DNA of 64,000 bases from Myotis daubentonii (Eukaryota; Chordata; Mammalia; Chiroptera; Vespertilionidae). The notes beneath the pieces are model-generated. The model saw only the letters and a list, made by a program, of their open reading frames with translations. It had not been told where the DNA came from and did not search any database. The position numbers and the translations under genes were made by a program. The stretch spans positions 143,823,549 to 143,887,548 of the forward strand of contig NC_081840.1 of NCBI RefSeq assembly GCF_963259705.1, in the 5' to 3' direction. Below, in pieces: positions 55,401 through 64,000 of the stretch (within the stretch, counting starts at the first letter, position 1; each line of letters starts with the position of its first letter).

Positions 55401-58400
55401 TCAGGAAGAGCAATCATATGCATCTTGCACACTAAAAGTCATTTCTCACTTTCTGCCTTTTGGACTCCTTTTGAAAATGTTTTATTTTTATTGTTGACAC
55501 TGTTACAGATGTCTCCCATTTCACCACCTCAGTGCCCCTCCACACAGTCTGCAGGCTTCACACATGGTGGTCTGTGTCCAAGGGCTATGCATATGTGCAT
55601 ATATGTTCTTTGGCTAATCACTTCCCTTTCCCCACACCCCTTCCTCTGAGATCTGTCAGTCTGGCCCATGAATCCAGGCCTCTGGTCCTATTTTGTTTGT
55701 CAGTTTATTTTCTTCATTAGATTCCATGTGTAAGCGAGATTATATGGCATTTGCCTTTCTCTGACTGGCTTATTTCATTTAGCATAACAATCTCCAGATC
55801 TGTCTATACTGTTGCGAAGGGTATAAGAATGCCTTCTTTTCTCCAGTAGCAAAGTATATCATTGTGTAAATGTACTACACATTTTTCATCTACTCATCTA
55901 CTGATGGGCACTTGAGCTGTTTTATAACTGTGCCTGTAAAGTATATATATCTATACTAATAAAAAAGTAATATGGTAATAAGAATGGAAGTCCTTCCGGA
56001 GACCTTCTAGATGTCCTTCTGGACAAGGCCTGGAGCGTGGCCAGCCTGCATACTGCCCCCAAACGGCCCTCAGCCCCTTGCCCAGGCCCCCTTAACCGCA
56101 GTGGGGACCCTCATCCCAATGAGGGCGTGGCCAGCCTGCTAGCAGCTATCAGCCTCTCACCCAGGCTGGCCACACCCCCAGCAGGGACCCCCACCCCAAA
56201 GTGTGTGTGACTTCCCAGAAAAGAGCCCTCAGACTCTCACCCAGCCTGGGCATGCCCCTTAGCGGGGACCCCCACCCAGATGGGGCCATGGCCAGCCTGC
56301 AAACTCCCCAGTCCCCTACCCAGGCCAGAAATGCTCCCAGTCTCAACCCCCCACCCCTGATCAGGAAACCCCTTTAGGGAAGATGAAGGAAGAAGGAGAA
56401 GAAGGAGGAGGAGGAGGAGGAGGAGGAGGAGGAGGAGGAGGAGGAGGGGGAGGGGGAGGAGGAGGAGGAGGAGGAGGAGGAGGAGGAGGAGGGGGAGGGG
56501 GAGGAGGGGGAGGATTAGGAGGATGAGGAGAAGGAGGAGGGGGAGGAGAAGGAGGAGGAGGATTAGGAGAAGGAGGAGAAGGAGGAGAAGGAGGAGAAGG
56601 AGGAGAAGGAGGAGAAGGAGGAGAGGGAGGAGAAGGAGGAGAAGGGGAAGGGGAAGGGGAAGGGGAAGGAGAAGGAGAAGGAGAAGGAGAAGGAGAAGGA
56701 GAAGAAAAAGAAGAAGAAGAAGAAGAAGAAGAAGAAGAAGAAGAAGAAGAAGAAGAAGAAGAAGAAGAAGAAGAAGAAGAAGAAGAAGAAGAAAAGAAGA
56801 AAAAAGAAGAAGATGAAGGAAGAAGAAAAGTTTAAAACTATAAACAATAATATGTCAATACATATGTATCTACTAGAGACCCAATGCATGAAATTTGTCC
56901 AAGGATAGGCCTTCACTGCCTTGGCAGCTACCTGGATCCCTCCCACGGAGGCATCCTTGATCCTGTGGCTGCAGCCCTGGCTTCATCTGGAAGTCGTCCA
57001 GAAGGATGTCCAGAAGGACATCTGGTCTAATTAGCATACTATGCTTTTATTATTATAGATCATCAATTGAATGTAAAAAACAAATTAAATAAACAATAGA
57101 TCTAATGCAAACAACAATAACAACAACAACAGCCAATGAATAGAATGGAACCAGAGGCATGGAAGCACCTAACAGAATTCTGTATCTCAGAGGCAAGGGG
57201 GAACAGAGGAGCAGGAAGAGATTAACCTAAGATTTTACCTATGGACACAGACAATATGGCGTTGAAGGCCTGGGGTGGGGCAGGAACCAGGTGGAAGGTG
57301 ACGATGAGGGAAAAATGTAGGGCATCTGTAATACTCTCAAACATAAAGATTTTTTTAATAAAGGGAGAGAATGTAGAAGATTATTATTAATGCTGAAGTG
57401 TTTTTTTTAATCTATAAAGATTTATTTAAAAATATTGAAATCTTCCACTATGTGTATGCATTCTCTCAATCCGTTTTTACATGAAATATAACCTGAATAC
57501 CTATTCTGTAGCAGACCTATTCTACTGAGGACCCTTTCCATCCAAATCTCAGGCCCTTTCATCCTTACAATTTCATGTTGCCCAATAGGAGCAAAATGAG
57601 AAGTTCATAATTGAAATGTTAGGACATCATCAGGTTGAAGCTTTTTCTCCCTGCTTCCAAACCAAAGTATTTCTGAAAGTAGGAAATTGTAAAAGATAAA
57701 CTTTAACTGGCCTTTTGACAATGTATAATAGTAATAAATACTAATATTGATCTTTGGGAACATCCGCTTTCCCTACAATCTACAAATCTAAATATTGATC
57801 AAAATGAGCCATCCTAAATTTTTGAATCCTGACATTCCTTTGAGTTAAATTTTCTTGAAAATCAAAGTAAGAATTACGTTTAAAATTTTTCTTGATTTCC
57901 TTTTCTGTCCTCTTTACCATCATAAAGATATTAAGAATTAATATGAATTTAAATGCCAACCATTTGACAAAAGTGCAAGGTGAATGTTATACTAAGCAAT
58001 ATTTCCCTTAATGTAAGGTACCATGGATGTCAGATTGTCAGTATATTTTTTATTAATTAATTTTTTAAATGCTGCCAATTAAGGTTGTAAGACATTCTGA
58101 ATTAAAAATTGGATTCCAATGCCAGAGATGTAAAATTGTGAGAAAATAAGCATTTTAGAAGCATTGAAATGCTATGTTCTTTCTGATGCTTATAAAAGGT
58201 CTGCAAAGTAGGTATGATGATATTGTTTTACTTAATTGAAATGTTGTTTCTGTAAATTGGTAGTAATAATAATGATACTGATATTTTCTAATAATTATTG
58301 AGTTGTTTTTTCCTGGACGAAGAACTGTAGTAAATACTTTGCATAGATTCTCATTAAAGCCAACAATGGTGTCCTGTGAGATACCTATTATTTTTATCCC

Positions 58401-59994
58401 CATTTTGTTGATGAGAAAATTGAGGCACAGAAAGGCCAAGTGATATCTAATAAGTGACAGTTAAAATAGGAACAGCACCATATTGAGCTTCATCCTCAGG
58501 TCATATTCCCTCTATTCAAATAGGGTAAGTAACAAGAACTAATACATATTGTACTGTCTCCAGAAGAAAACTAAATATTTGCTTTGAAGGCATAGAGAGA
58601 AATGTTTACAATTACGTGGACAATTGTAAGCTTTCACGTAGTGCACTCCAAGTTCCTAATGAGTCCTCTCGCTTTCATAGGACTGCTCTGCACGTGGCCT
58701 GTGGCAAGGGCCAGGCAAGCGTGGTGAGACTGCTAGCACGCAGACGTTTCATACTGAACCTCAGTGATAATGAAAATAAAACAGCTCTAATGCATGTATG
58801 TATTAGCCAACTATGTGAACTTGAGATTGGTTTTAATTTAATTACTTAGAAGAACTTGTGGAATGTTTACTTTGCATTACTAGAATTTATCATCTATTTT
58901 TTGGAATAATACTGATAGGCCATACTACATGACCAAGAAGAATGTGCTGCTATCCTACTAGACCATGGTGCCGATCCAAATGCAATGGACATCCACGGCA
59001 ACACTCCTCTTCACTATGCTGTCCTTGGACAAAACACAGCGATAGTGGAAAAGCTACTTTCCTGTATGGCAAATCCAGAAGCAAGAAACGAGGTATAGAT
59101 CAAGTTACTTTATTTACAAAATATTTGAAATACATGATTTTACTTCAGTTTCAAGCCTTTTTAAAGAGCTGTATGTTTTATTGATATTAAAGAGTAAAGA
59201 AGGGAGAGTTAGATAGAAATATCAATGATGACAGAGAATCAACCATTGGCTGCCTCCTGCACACCCCCGTTGGGGAATCCAGCCCACAAGCTCTACATGT
59301 GACTCCTGGTTCAAGAGTCAATATTCAACTGCTGAGCCACACCAGCTGGGAACAAGCATTTTGTTTCTCACATACATACACAGAATACAATAAATCAGGC
59401 CCTGTTCACCATGGAAACAACTCCAAAACCCAGTCAGGGAGGGATGGAGAAATGTGGTGTCCATGGAAGAGGCAAAATTTTGCCTCCCAGATACCCTTCC
59501 ACCCCAGAAGGAAGAACTTCCTCTTAGGGCCTGGGAGTGAGTGATAGGCTCAGAGCCCAGAGAGGACTGAAGGCCGGGGTAGTTGAAGTGATGGTGGGGA
59601 CTGGTTGCTATGCTGACAGTTGCTTAGGAAATGGGTGCTGTTGGGGATGGGTGGGAAGAGGAGACCTAATACCCAGCAAGGGGAGCTGGGTGAGTGTAAG
59701 TGAGAAGAAGAGATCTCAGTCCACAGGCAACATGATAACGACAGTATACCAGGATAGATAGTAAGACAGGAACATAGAATCTTGGAACCCGCACTGTAAA
59801 TCTTTGGGGTGAGTTTTGGGGAATGATATTACAGTTAATCTGCAGAAGAGCGAGTGGAGGACATTTTAAAGGGAAGAAGCAGACAGTGACTGTTCAGAGG
59901 TGAGAAGGAAAGGGCTGCAACTATTTTTTTTTTTTCATCGACATCAGCGGATATCTTTTTCCATTGCTTTTTGACAGAATTTAAGGGAATGAAG

Positions 59995-60048
<54 letters not shown>

Positions 60049-63000
60049 CCAATGTGTGGGTGCCTCCCCATAGGCCCAGGCCAGGGTTGGGAAACAAACC
60101 TGCTATGTGGGTATGTGCTCTTTAATGGGAATTATATCTGGACCCTTCAATGTGCAGTCCAAGGGTATAACCAGTGAGATCATGAGCCAGGGCAAAAGGG
60201 GATGCTTTTGATTTACTTCCTATAGTATAGGTTTAAGTGCAGAGGATCTTTTTAAATTCTAATATTCAGTTTGGATACATGCAACTTTATAAATTATACA
60301 TTATTTCTTCTGTTCTACAGGATGACTTCACACCGCTTTCACTTGCCAAATATGAAAACAATGAAAAAATGGTGGAATTTTTACTAACAAGAGGTTCGGG
60401 AGTTCATCAGATGGAAGGGTACAAATTGTTCGTTCTTTGTTTTTTATTCAGAGAGTACATTTGTTAAAACTGGAGACAGTGAAACAAGGAAGGCCTTAGG
60501 ATAGAAGAAACAAGTGTTAGTTGGAACCATTCTAAGCTGTCAGAGAGGTTCAAATAATGCTGCGAGAAAGACCAGACATTCCTTCCTCCTTTGTCACCAG
60601 TTCTGTTCCCGGATTCACCTTAAATCCTATAGAGCACCTTTGTTTAGATAGTGGAAGGTCCCACATTGCCTTTCCAAGAGCAGTAGGCACCAGCTTGCCT
60701 GAGATTCCAAAATTTAGGTTGTCCCCTCAAGTGATCTCTTTGCCATAACAATGAAACACTCCCAAGTGAGTTGAACTTCCTCAGGTTTCAAAATATTTTA
60801 AATTGTGTCTCAGATGGAAGCCAATCAACAGAACGCTCTGATTCAAAAGTAAATTATCGGTCCTAACAATTGCTGTGGGTGCATGACCCATCAGTGTCCA
60901 TGTGTGACAAGTAGGATTCTATCTTCCAAGCCAATTGGGAGTGGACAGGGAGAACAAGCATCATTCTCATGAAGATCTGCTGGTTCACAGTTTGAGGAGG
61001 AAGAGAAGGGATAGTAGTAGCCAGGCCAGGTCCTGCCTTCTATTAGTTTTCTAAAATTCACATGATTCAAAACAAAACTAAGGGAGCATTTTGCTATGTG
61101 AGTTCAGGTGGTAATATATTTGTACATAGATTTAGTCGCAAGTTTTACAGTAACTGAGATACCCTGAATCACAAACCACAAATAAAGGGCCAGTAATACC
61201 AAAATTACTAGCATTTTCTGAAAACTGTGACATTTCAATGTTAGATACTATGAAAAACCCACATTAGGGTTTCTTTGGGATTCCAACACAGTTTCAACAA
61301 TTCGAGTTCAATAACAGATTTTTCCTTTGCCTTACTGTTTCTCTGAGCATCTCTTTTTGATGTGTTCTTTCATTTCCGTCTCCTAGCAACCTTCTAAAGT
61401 AAGGCAGTAAGATTCTTATTTTGTAGAGGAGGACCTCAAGCCACAGTAAAAGTGACTTGTTTGAGAACAAATAGCCGTGTTTATACAACTAGGAAATCTG
61501 AGTTCAAAAGACTTGACATTAAGTCAAGCTAAATCTAATTAATTCACTGAACTAGATTGCCTGCAAATCATGACTCTTTTATGTTACTTTTCTTTAAAAA
61601 TTACATCTTCATAAGAAGTTTGTGGAACTTACAAATTTGAAGTGTGTAGTATAATTAATGTTTTAATATTAACTCTGATATTATCTGTCATATGCTGAGA
61701 ATTTATAATAGTTGGAAAATATTTTTTGTATTTATATTAAGATGGTAATATCATTTATCACCATTTTTTTATTCACAGCCACCAACAACCAACTTCTGAA
61801 AGAAAAGAAAAAAGAAGACTTTTGAAATCTTCTGGAAGTAACAATCTTGGTAAGACTTCTGATAGTGAATTACTCTTGGTGCTCTTACCATAGATGAATT
61901 AAGAGTAAGGAAGATTTGATAATGAAGGAGCAATAAAAAACAAACAGTGTGTAAGTTGCACGTGAAGGTTTTCTTAATCTCTCCGTTAATAGGTTAGTAT
62001 TCAGTATTATTTAAATAATTAATTGTAGGAAATTTTAAATCTTGGTCAATATTGGTTGAAAAGAAGTTCATTTATTAAGTACTGATCCCTAAAATCCTAT
62101 ATGATATCTTTATGTAAAAAAAAGAAGAAGATATTAAGTTCAGATGTTGTATGTTTTCTCTAATTTCACATTGTAAAATATAGGACTTGTTAAAAAAATG
62201 GACCTTTTGTTTAGTGTTTACAGGCAATGGATTACATTTAGCAAATGAAAACTTCGTTATTTTAAAAATCTTTTTTTAAACATATTTTTAATTATTTCAG
62301 AGAGGAAGGGAGAAGGATAAAGAGATAGAAACATCAATGATGAGAGAGAATCATTGATCAGCTGCCTTCTTCATGCACCCTACCAGGGATTGAGCCACGA
62401 ACCAGGGCATGTGTCCTCGACCAGAATCAAACCCAGGACTCTTCAGTCAGCAGGCCGACGCTATACCTACTGAGCCAAACTTGGTAGGGCTGAAAATCTG
62501 TTTTTACATAGTGATTTGTCTCACTAAAAACGTAACTAAAAGTGAGAACTCAACAATAATTTCCTGGTACCACAAACAAATGGCAAACAATAAGAACTAC
62601 AACACTTAGTGTGCAATTATCCCAATGAAATTGTGTAGTTTTTTAAAAAATATATTTATATTGATTTCAGAGAGGAACGGTGAGAAAGACAGAGAAACAT
62701 CAAAGATGAGAGATAATCATTGATTATCTGCCTCCTGCATGCCCCACACTGGAGATCTAGTCCACAAAGGGGGCATGTGCCTTAATCACTAATGGAACCT
62801 TGACTTCCTGCTTCATAGGTCAAGCCTCAACCAATGAGCCCCACAGGCTGTGACCTTTGAGGTTGTTTTTTAAGATACCTATCAATAGCACCGAAGTCAT
62901 AAAGCCAATACCACCTGAGAATCATAGGATGCTTTATATATTATGCCAAAAAGACCTCACCATCATCAACTTCATTCCTCAGAAGTCAGAACAGAATGAG

Positions 63001-64000
63001 ACGTGTTGATGCATTACAACAAGATGTTTCCTCCTGTTTGTTGGGTAATTGTCAGGACACTGCAATTTCTTGAGAACAGGAAGCTCCATTGCCATTGATC
63101 AAAAGATAATCATGATAAATATACAAATGCCCCAACTCAGGACTTAATACATTATAATAAAAGTACAAAAGTGATTTATCGCAACAAAAATGCCAGTGTG
63201 CTACCCAGATGTGGCACCTACTTCATTGTGCAATCTGAACCTGAACTGTATGAGAACACCTTAGTAGACATTTACCAGAGGATTTGTGTAGGTTCATTTT
63301 GCAACTTATAGGAAATACAAAGATGAAATATCATTTTGCCGTTGAGCTCATAATATGAGAGCTGTCTCTCATTTCCATGTTTATCACATCAGAATTCTCA
63401 AAGAAAATGTCAAAATTCAGTTATTAATTTGTCTGCTTACTGGTGTACTATTGAACTGTCAGGTGCCTTTTAGGTACTGAATGCTATTCTGATGATGCAA
63501 AATTGAAATGTTTTAAAACACTGTCTTTGCCCTCCTAGAGCTTGTTATTGTCATTTCTATTAGTTACTATACTTTATTCAGTGATTGCTAGGTGGTAGAA
63601 CACACTAGGAGCTCATCATTATTCTATTTTTTGGTGTGTAGCATGTGCCAGCAACTTTAAGTCCATGATGAGAATTAGAGTTTTAAAAAAAGTGGTGAAG
63701 CCTTGGCCGGTAGGTTAGTTGCTTAAAGTTCTGTACCAACAGGCCAAGTTGTGGGTTTGATCCCTGGTCATGGTCCATACCAGTTTCAATCAATAAATGC
63801 TTAAATAAGTGGAACAAAAAAACCAAAAACCATTATTCTCTCACTCTCTCTTTTCTTAAATCAATGTTTAAAAGGTGTCAAAAATTGAAGAAAAATAAAG
63901 ACATGCTTGCACACCCAAGACTTCCTCATTTTCTTTCCTCACAGGGATGATGCACCTAAACTCTAAGGGACCCCAGGAGGCTTATAAAGAGAGCAACAAT
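52275..64000 (+). CDS. ANKRD26-family ankyrin-repeat protein gene (5' part, six exons)
   Basis: Six exons join in frame: 52275-52492, 58681-58795, 58919-59092, 60321-60418, 61779-61849 and 63945 to the window edge, all with AG/GT sites, 244 codons in all. The start ATG has a good context (CTGCCATGG). A short N-terminus precedes four to five ankyrin repeats (residues about 40-200), including RTALHVACGKGQASVVRLLA, HDQEECAAILLDHGADPNAM and GNTPLHYAVLGQN. A basic Lys/Arg-rich stretch (SERKEKRRLLKSS) follows. The HKAA.GN....QILL..K..LNDRD... opening and exon phases match ANKRD26/ANKRD18/POTE-type genes, which form a large family. ANKRD26-like proteins act at membranes, centrosomes and distal appendages. 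Orthology to a single member is not established. The 3' end is outside the window. Confidence 0.85.
52493..52720. other. Start of intron 1
   Basis: No feature beyond the splice donor. GC-rich for about 100 bases, then AT-rich. Confidence 0.5.
52721..53131 (-). mobile_element. Helitron, 3'-truncated, in intron 1
   Basis: The minus-strand 5' end TCTATATAAGAAAAGCCTAA is at 53131. The body has CTGACCACCAGGGGGCTGAC at 52995-53014 (plus strand gtcagccccctggtggtcag). It stops around the hairpin (gaattcatgc) without CTAG. Confidence 0.85.
53132..53861. other. Intron 1, unassigned part
   Basis: AT-rich and no recognised element. Confidence 0.5.
53862..54058 (+). mobile_element. Ves SINE
   Basis: Head gtccggctggcatgacttag, B-box-like GGTTCGATTCCTGG, tail with AATAAAATATATTTTATTC. 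Confidence 0.88.
54059..54427. other. Intron 1, unassigned part
   Basis: Possible L1 remnant (tgcagtatatgtgtatcagg); not assignable. Confidence 0.4.
54428..55110 (+). mobile_element. Non-autonomous Helitron with 41-bp minisatellite
   Basis: The 5' end is tatactaataaaggggtact and the 3' end TTACATTGGGCCTCTAG. Between 54540 and 54860 a 41-bp unit (aagctgccgggggttctggg / tgcctgaggccagccc) is repeated about eight times. Confidence 0.88.
55111..55469. other. Intron 1, unassigned part
   Basis: AT-rich with no gene or clear element. Confidence 0.45.
55470..55945 (-). mobile_element. L1 3' end
   Basis: Antisense of ORF2 end and 3' UTR (tgtccaagggctatgcatat, cattagattccatgtgtaag, tactcatctactgatgggca). 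Diverged. Confidence 0.85.
55950..56385 (+). mobile_element. Helitron 5' part ending in polypurine tract
   Basis: The 5' end is TCTATACTAATAAAAAAGTA. The body contains cccaggcccccttaaccgca and caccccaaagtgtgtgtgac repeats of about 60-120 bp. It loses identity at the GGA tract. The terminus is not seen. Confidence 0.8.
56386..56834 (+). repeat. GGA/GAA polypurine tract
   Basis: About 450 bases of nearly pure purine: first GGA units, then GGAGAA, GGGGAA and finally about 28 GAA units (56709-56792). The 97-residue Arg-rich and 127-residue Phe/Ser-rich frames across it are not genes. Confidence 0.96.
56873..57059 (-). mobile_element. Small non-autonomous Helitron
   Basis: Minus-strand 5' end TCTATAATAATAAAAGCATA at 57059 and 3' end ATGCATTGGGTCTCTAG at 56873. 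Sister of 37235-37424. Confidence 0.93.
57125..57357 (+). mobile_element. L1 3' UTR fragment
   Basis: Typical ggaccagaggcatggaagca-like start, aagagattaacctaagattt, gaaccaggtggaaggtgacg and an AT-rich tail. Confidence 0.8.
57358..58680. other. Last part of intron 1, with MIR
   Basis: A diverged MIR SINE in minus orientation is recognisable at about 58290-58450 (tatccccattttgttgatga, gaaaattgaggcacagaaag). The rest is AT-rich unique sequence. Confidence 0.6.
58681..58795 (+). CDS. Exon 2: ankyrin repeat
   Basis: A 115-bp exon after CTTTCATAG, ending CTAATGCAT|GTATG. It encodes TALHVACGKGQASVVRLLAR, then ILNLSDNENKTALMH. Confidence 0.88.
58919..59092 (+). CDS. Exon 3: ankyrin repeats
   Basis: A 174-bp exon (58 codons) after ACTGATAG, donor GTATAG. 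AILHDQEECAAILLDHGADP, NAMDIHGNTPLHYAVLGQNT, AIVEKLLSCMANPEARNE. Confidence 0.88.
59173..59352 (-). mobile_element. Ves SINE
   Basis: Minus-strand copy with tagatagaaatatcaatgat tail and cccagctggtgtggctcagc head. Confidence 0.88.
59353..59949. other. Intron 3, unassigned
   Basis: No recognised feature. Moderately G-rich near 59540-59700, with no open exon. Confidence 0.45.
59950..60196 (-). mobile_element. Ves-like SINE with (GA)n
   Basis: About 23 GA units at 59997-60043. The SINE body (agaaacaccaatgtgtgggt; gccctggctcatgatctcac on the minus strand) is diverged. Confidence 0.75.
60321..60418 (+). CDS. Exon 4: last ankyrin repeat
   Basis: A 98-bp exon after TTCTACAG, donor GTACAA. DDFTPLSLAKYENNEKMVEF, LLTRGSGVHQMEG. 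Confidence 0.85.
60419..61778. other. Intron 4
   Basis: Unique sequence with a possible minus-strand MIR at about 61375-61480 (cttattttgtagaggaggac). No exon seen. Confidence 0.5.
61779..61849 (+). CDS. Exon 5: basic linker
   Basis: A 71-bp exon after TTATTCACAG, donor GTAAG. Completes a Gly codon, then HQQPTSERKEKRRLLKSSGS, NNL. Phase 2 in, phase 1 out, consistent with neighbours. Confidence 0.78.
62268..62488 (-). mobile_element. Ves SINE
   Basis: Minus-strand copy, tail cagagaggaagggagaagga, head gccctaccaagtttggctca. Confidence 0.9.
62640..62852 (-). mobile_element. Ves SINE
   Basis: Tail TTTATATTGATTTCAGAGAG; head cagcctgtggggctcattgg on the minus strand. Confidence 0.9.
62853..63695. 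other. Intron 5, unassigned
   Basis: No recognised feature. Confidence 0.5.
63696..63865 (+). mobile_element. Ves SINE (diverged)
   Basis: Head gccttggccggtaggttagt, B-box-like GGGTTTGATCCCTGG, TCTCTCACTCTCTC tail. Confidence 0.8.
63945..64000 (+). CDS. Exon 6 (partial, runs off the window)
   Basis: After TTTCCTCACAG, the frame set by exon 5 is open to the edge: MMHLNSKGPQEAYKESNN. Called from acceptor and phase only. Confidence 0.6.

Noticed and set aside
56523..56946. Arg-rich and Phe-rich open frames
   Set aside because: Artefact of the GGA/GAA tract.

Overview
This window looks like a vespertilionid (Myotis-like) bat chromosome segment. The evidence is more than fifteen tRNA-derived Ves-type SINEs, about twenty HeliBat-type Helitrons (TC at the 5' end, CTAG at the 3' end, A^T target) including the decayed remains of an autonomous one, and L1, HAL1, endogenous retrovirus, hAT and Tc1/mariner copies. 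Helitron abundance of this kind is known among mammals only in vesper bats. There is no bacterial or phage content. Host-gene calls rest on my reading of the translations and splice sites, not on a search.

Layout. 1-8,290: a polypurine tract, then five minus-strand exons (8090-8287, 7175-7378, 4933-5151, 2923-3107, 916-1028) that read in order as the 3' part of the centromere kinesin CENPE. Splice sites are intact, but one exon carries a 1-base frameshift and no earlier CENPE exon is visible, so this is probably a partial gene copy. Their introns hold a solo ERV2 LTR nested in an L1, Helitrons and SINEs. 8,300-22,410: repeat-rich DNA with old L1s, a Tc1/mariner MITE, several Helitrons, a 5' LTR plus leader of a class I-like ERV, and a hAT MITE.

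22,412-33,394: an 11-kb autonomous Helitron on the minus strand, encoding a Rep (HUH) plus Pif1-like helicase. It is broken by stops and frameshifts and carries three younger insertions: a 1.6-kb non-autonomous Helitron, a full-length HAL1 (half-L1) with an intact ORF1, and an ERV2 fragment (LTR, tRNA-Lys primer site, start of gag). 33,395-42,435: L1M and LTR pieces, a Helitron cluster bounded by a perfect 69-bp inverted repeat, SINEs and a Tigger-type transposon remnant.

42,800-50,000: a minus-strand exon resembling the ANKRD26 family with a decayed tandem copy, a long L1, a hAT MITE, a GC-rich segment, a GLUD1 retropseudogene and a decayed AKR1C-like exon. 52,000-64,000: the 5' end of an ANKRD26-family ankyrin-repeat gene on the plus strand. 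Six exons are in frame with canonical splice sites, and the promoter has a perfect X-box next to a CRE-like site. It continues beyond the window and is the only locus here that looks intact and host-functional.
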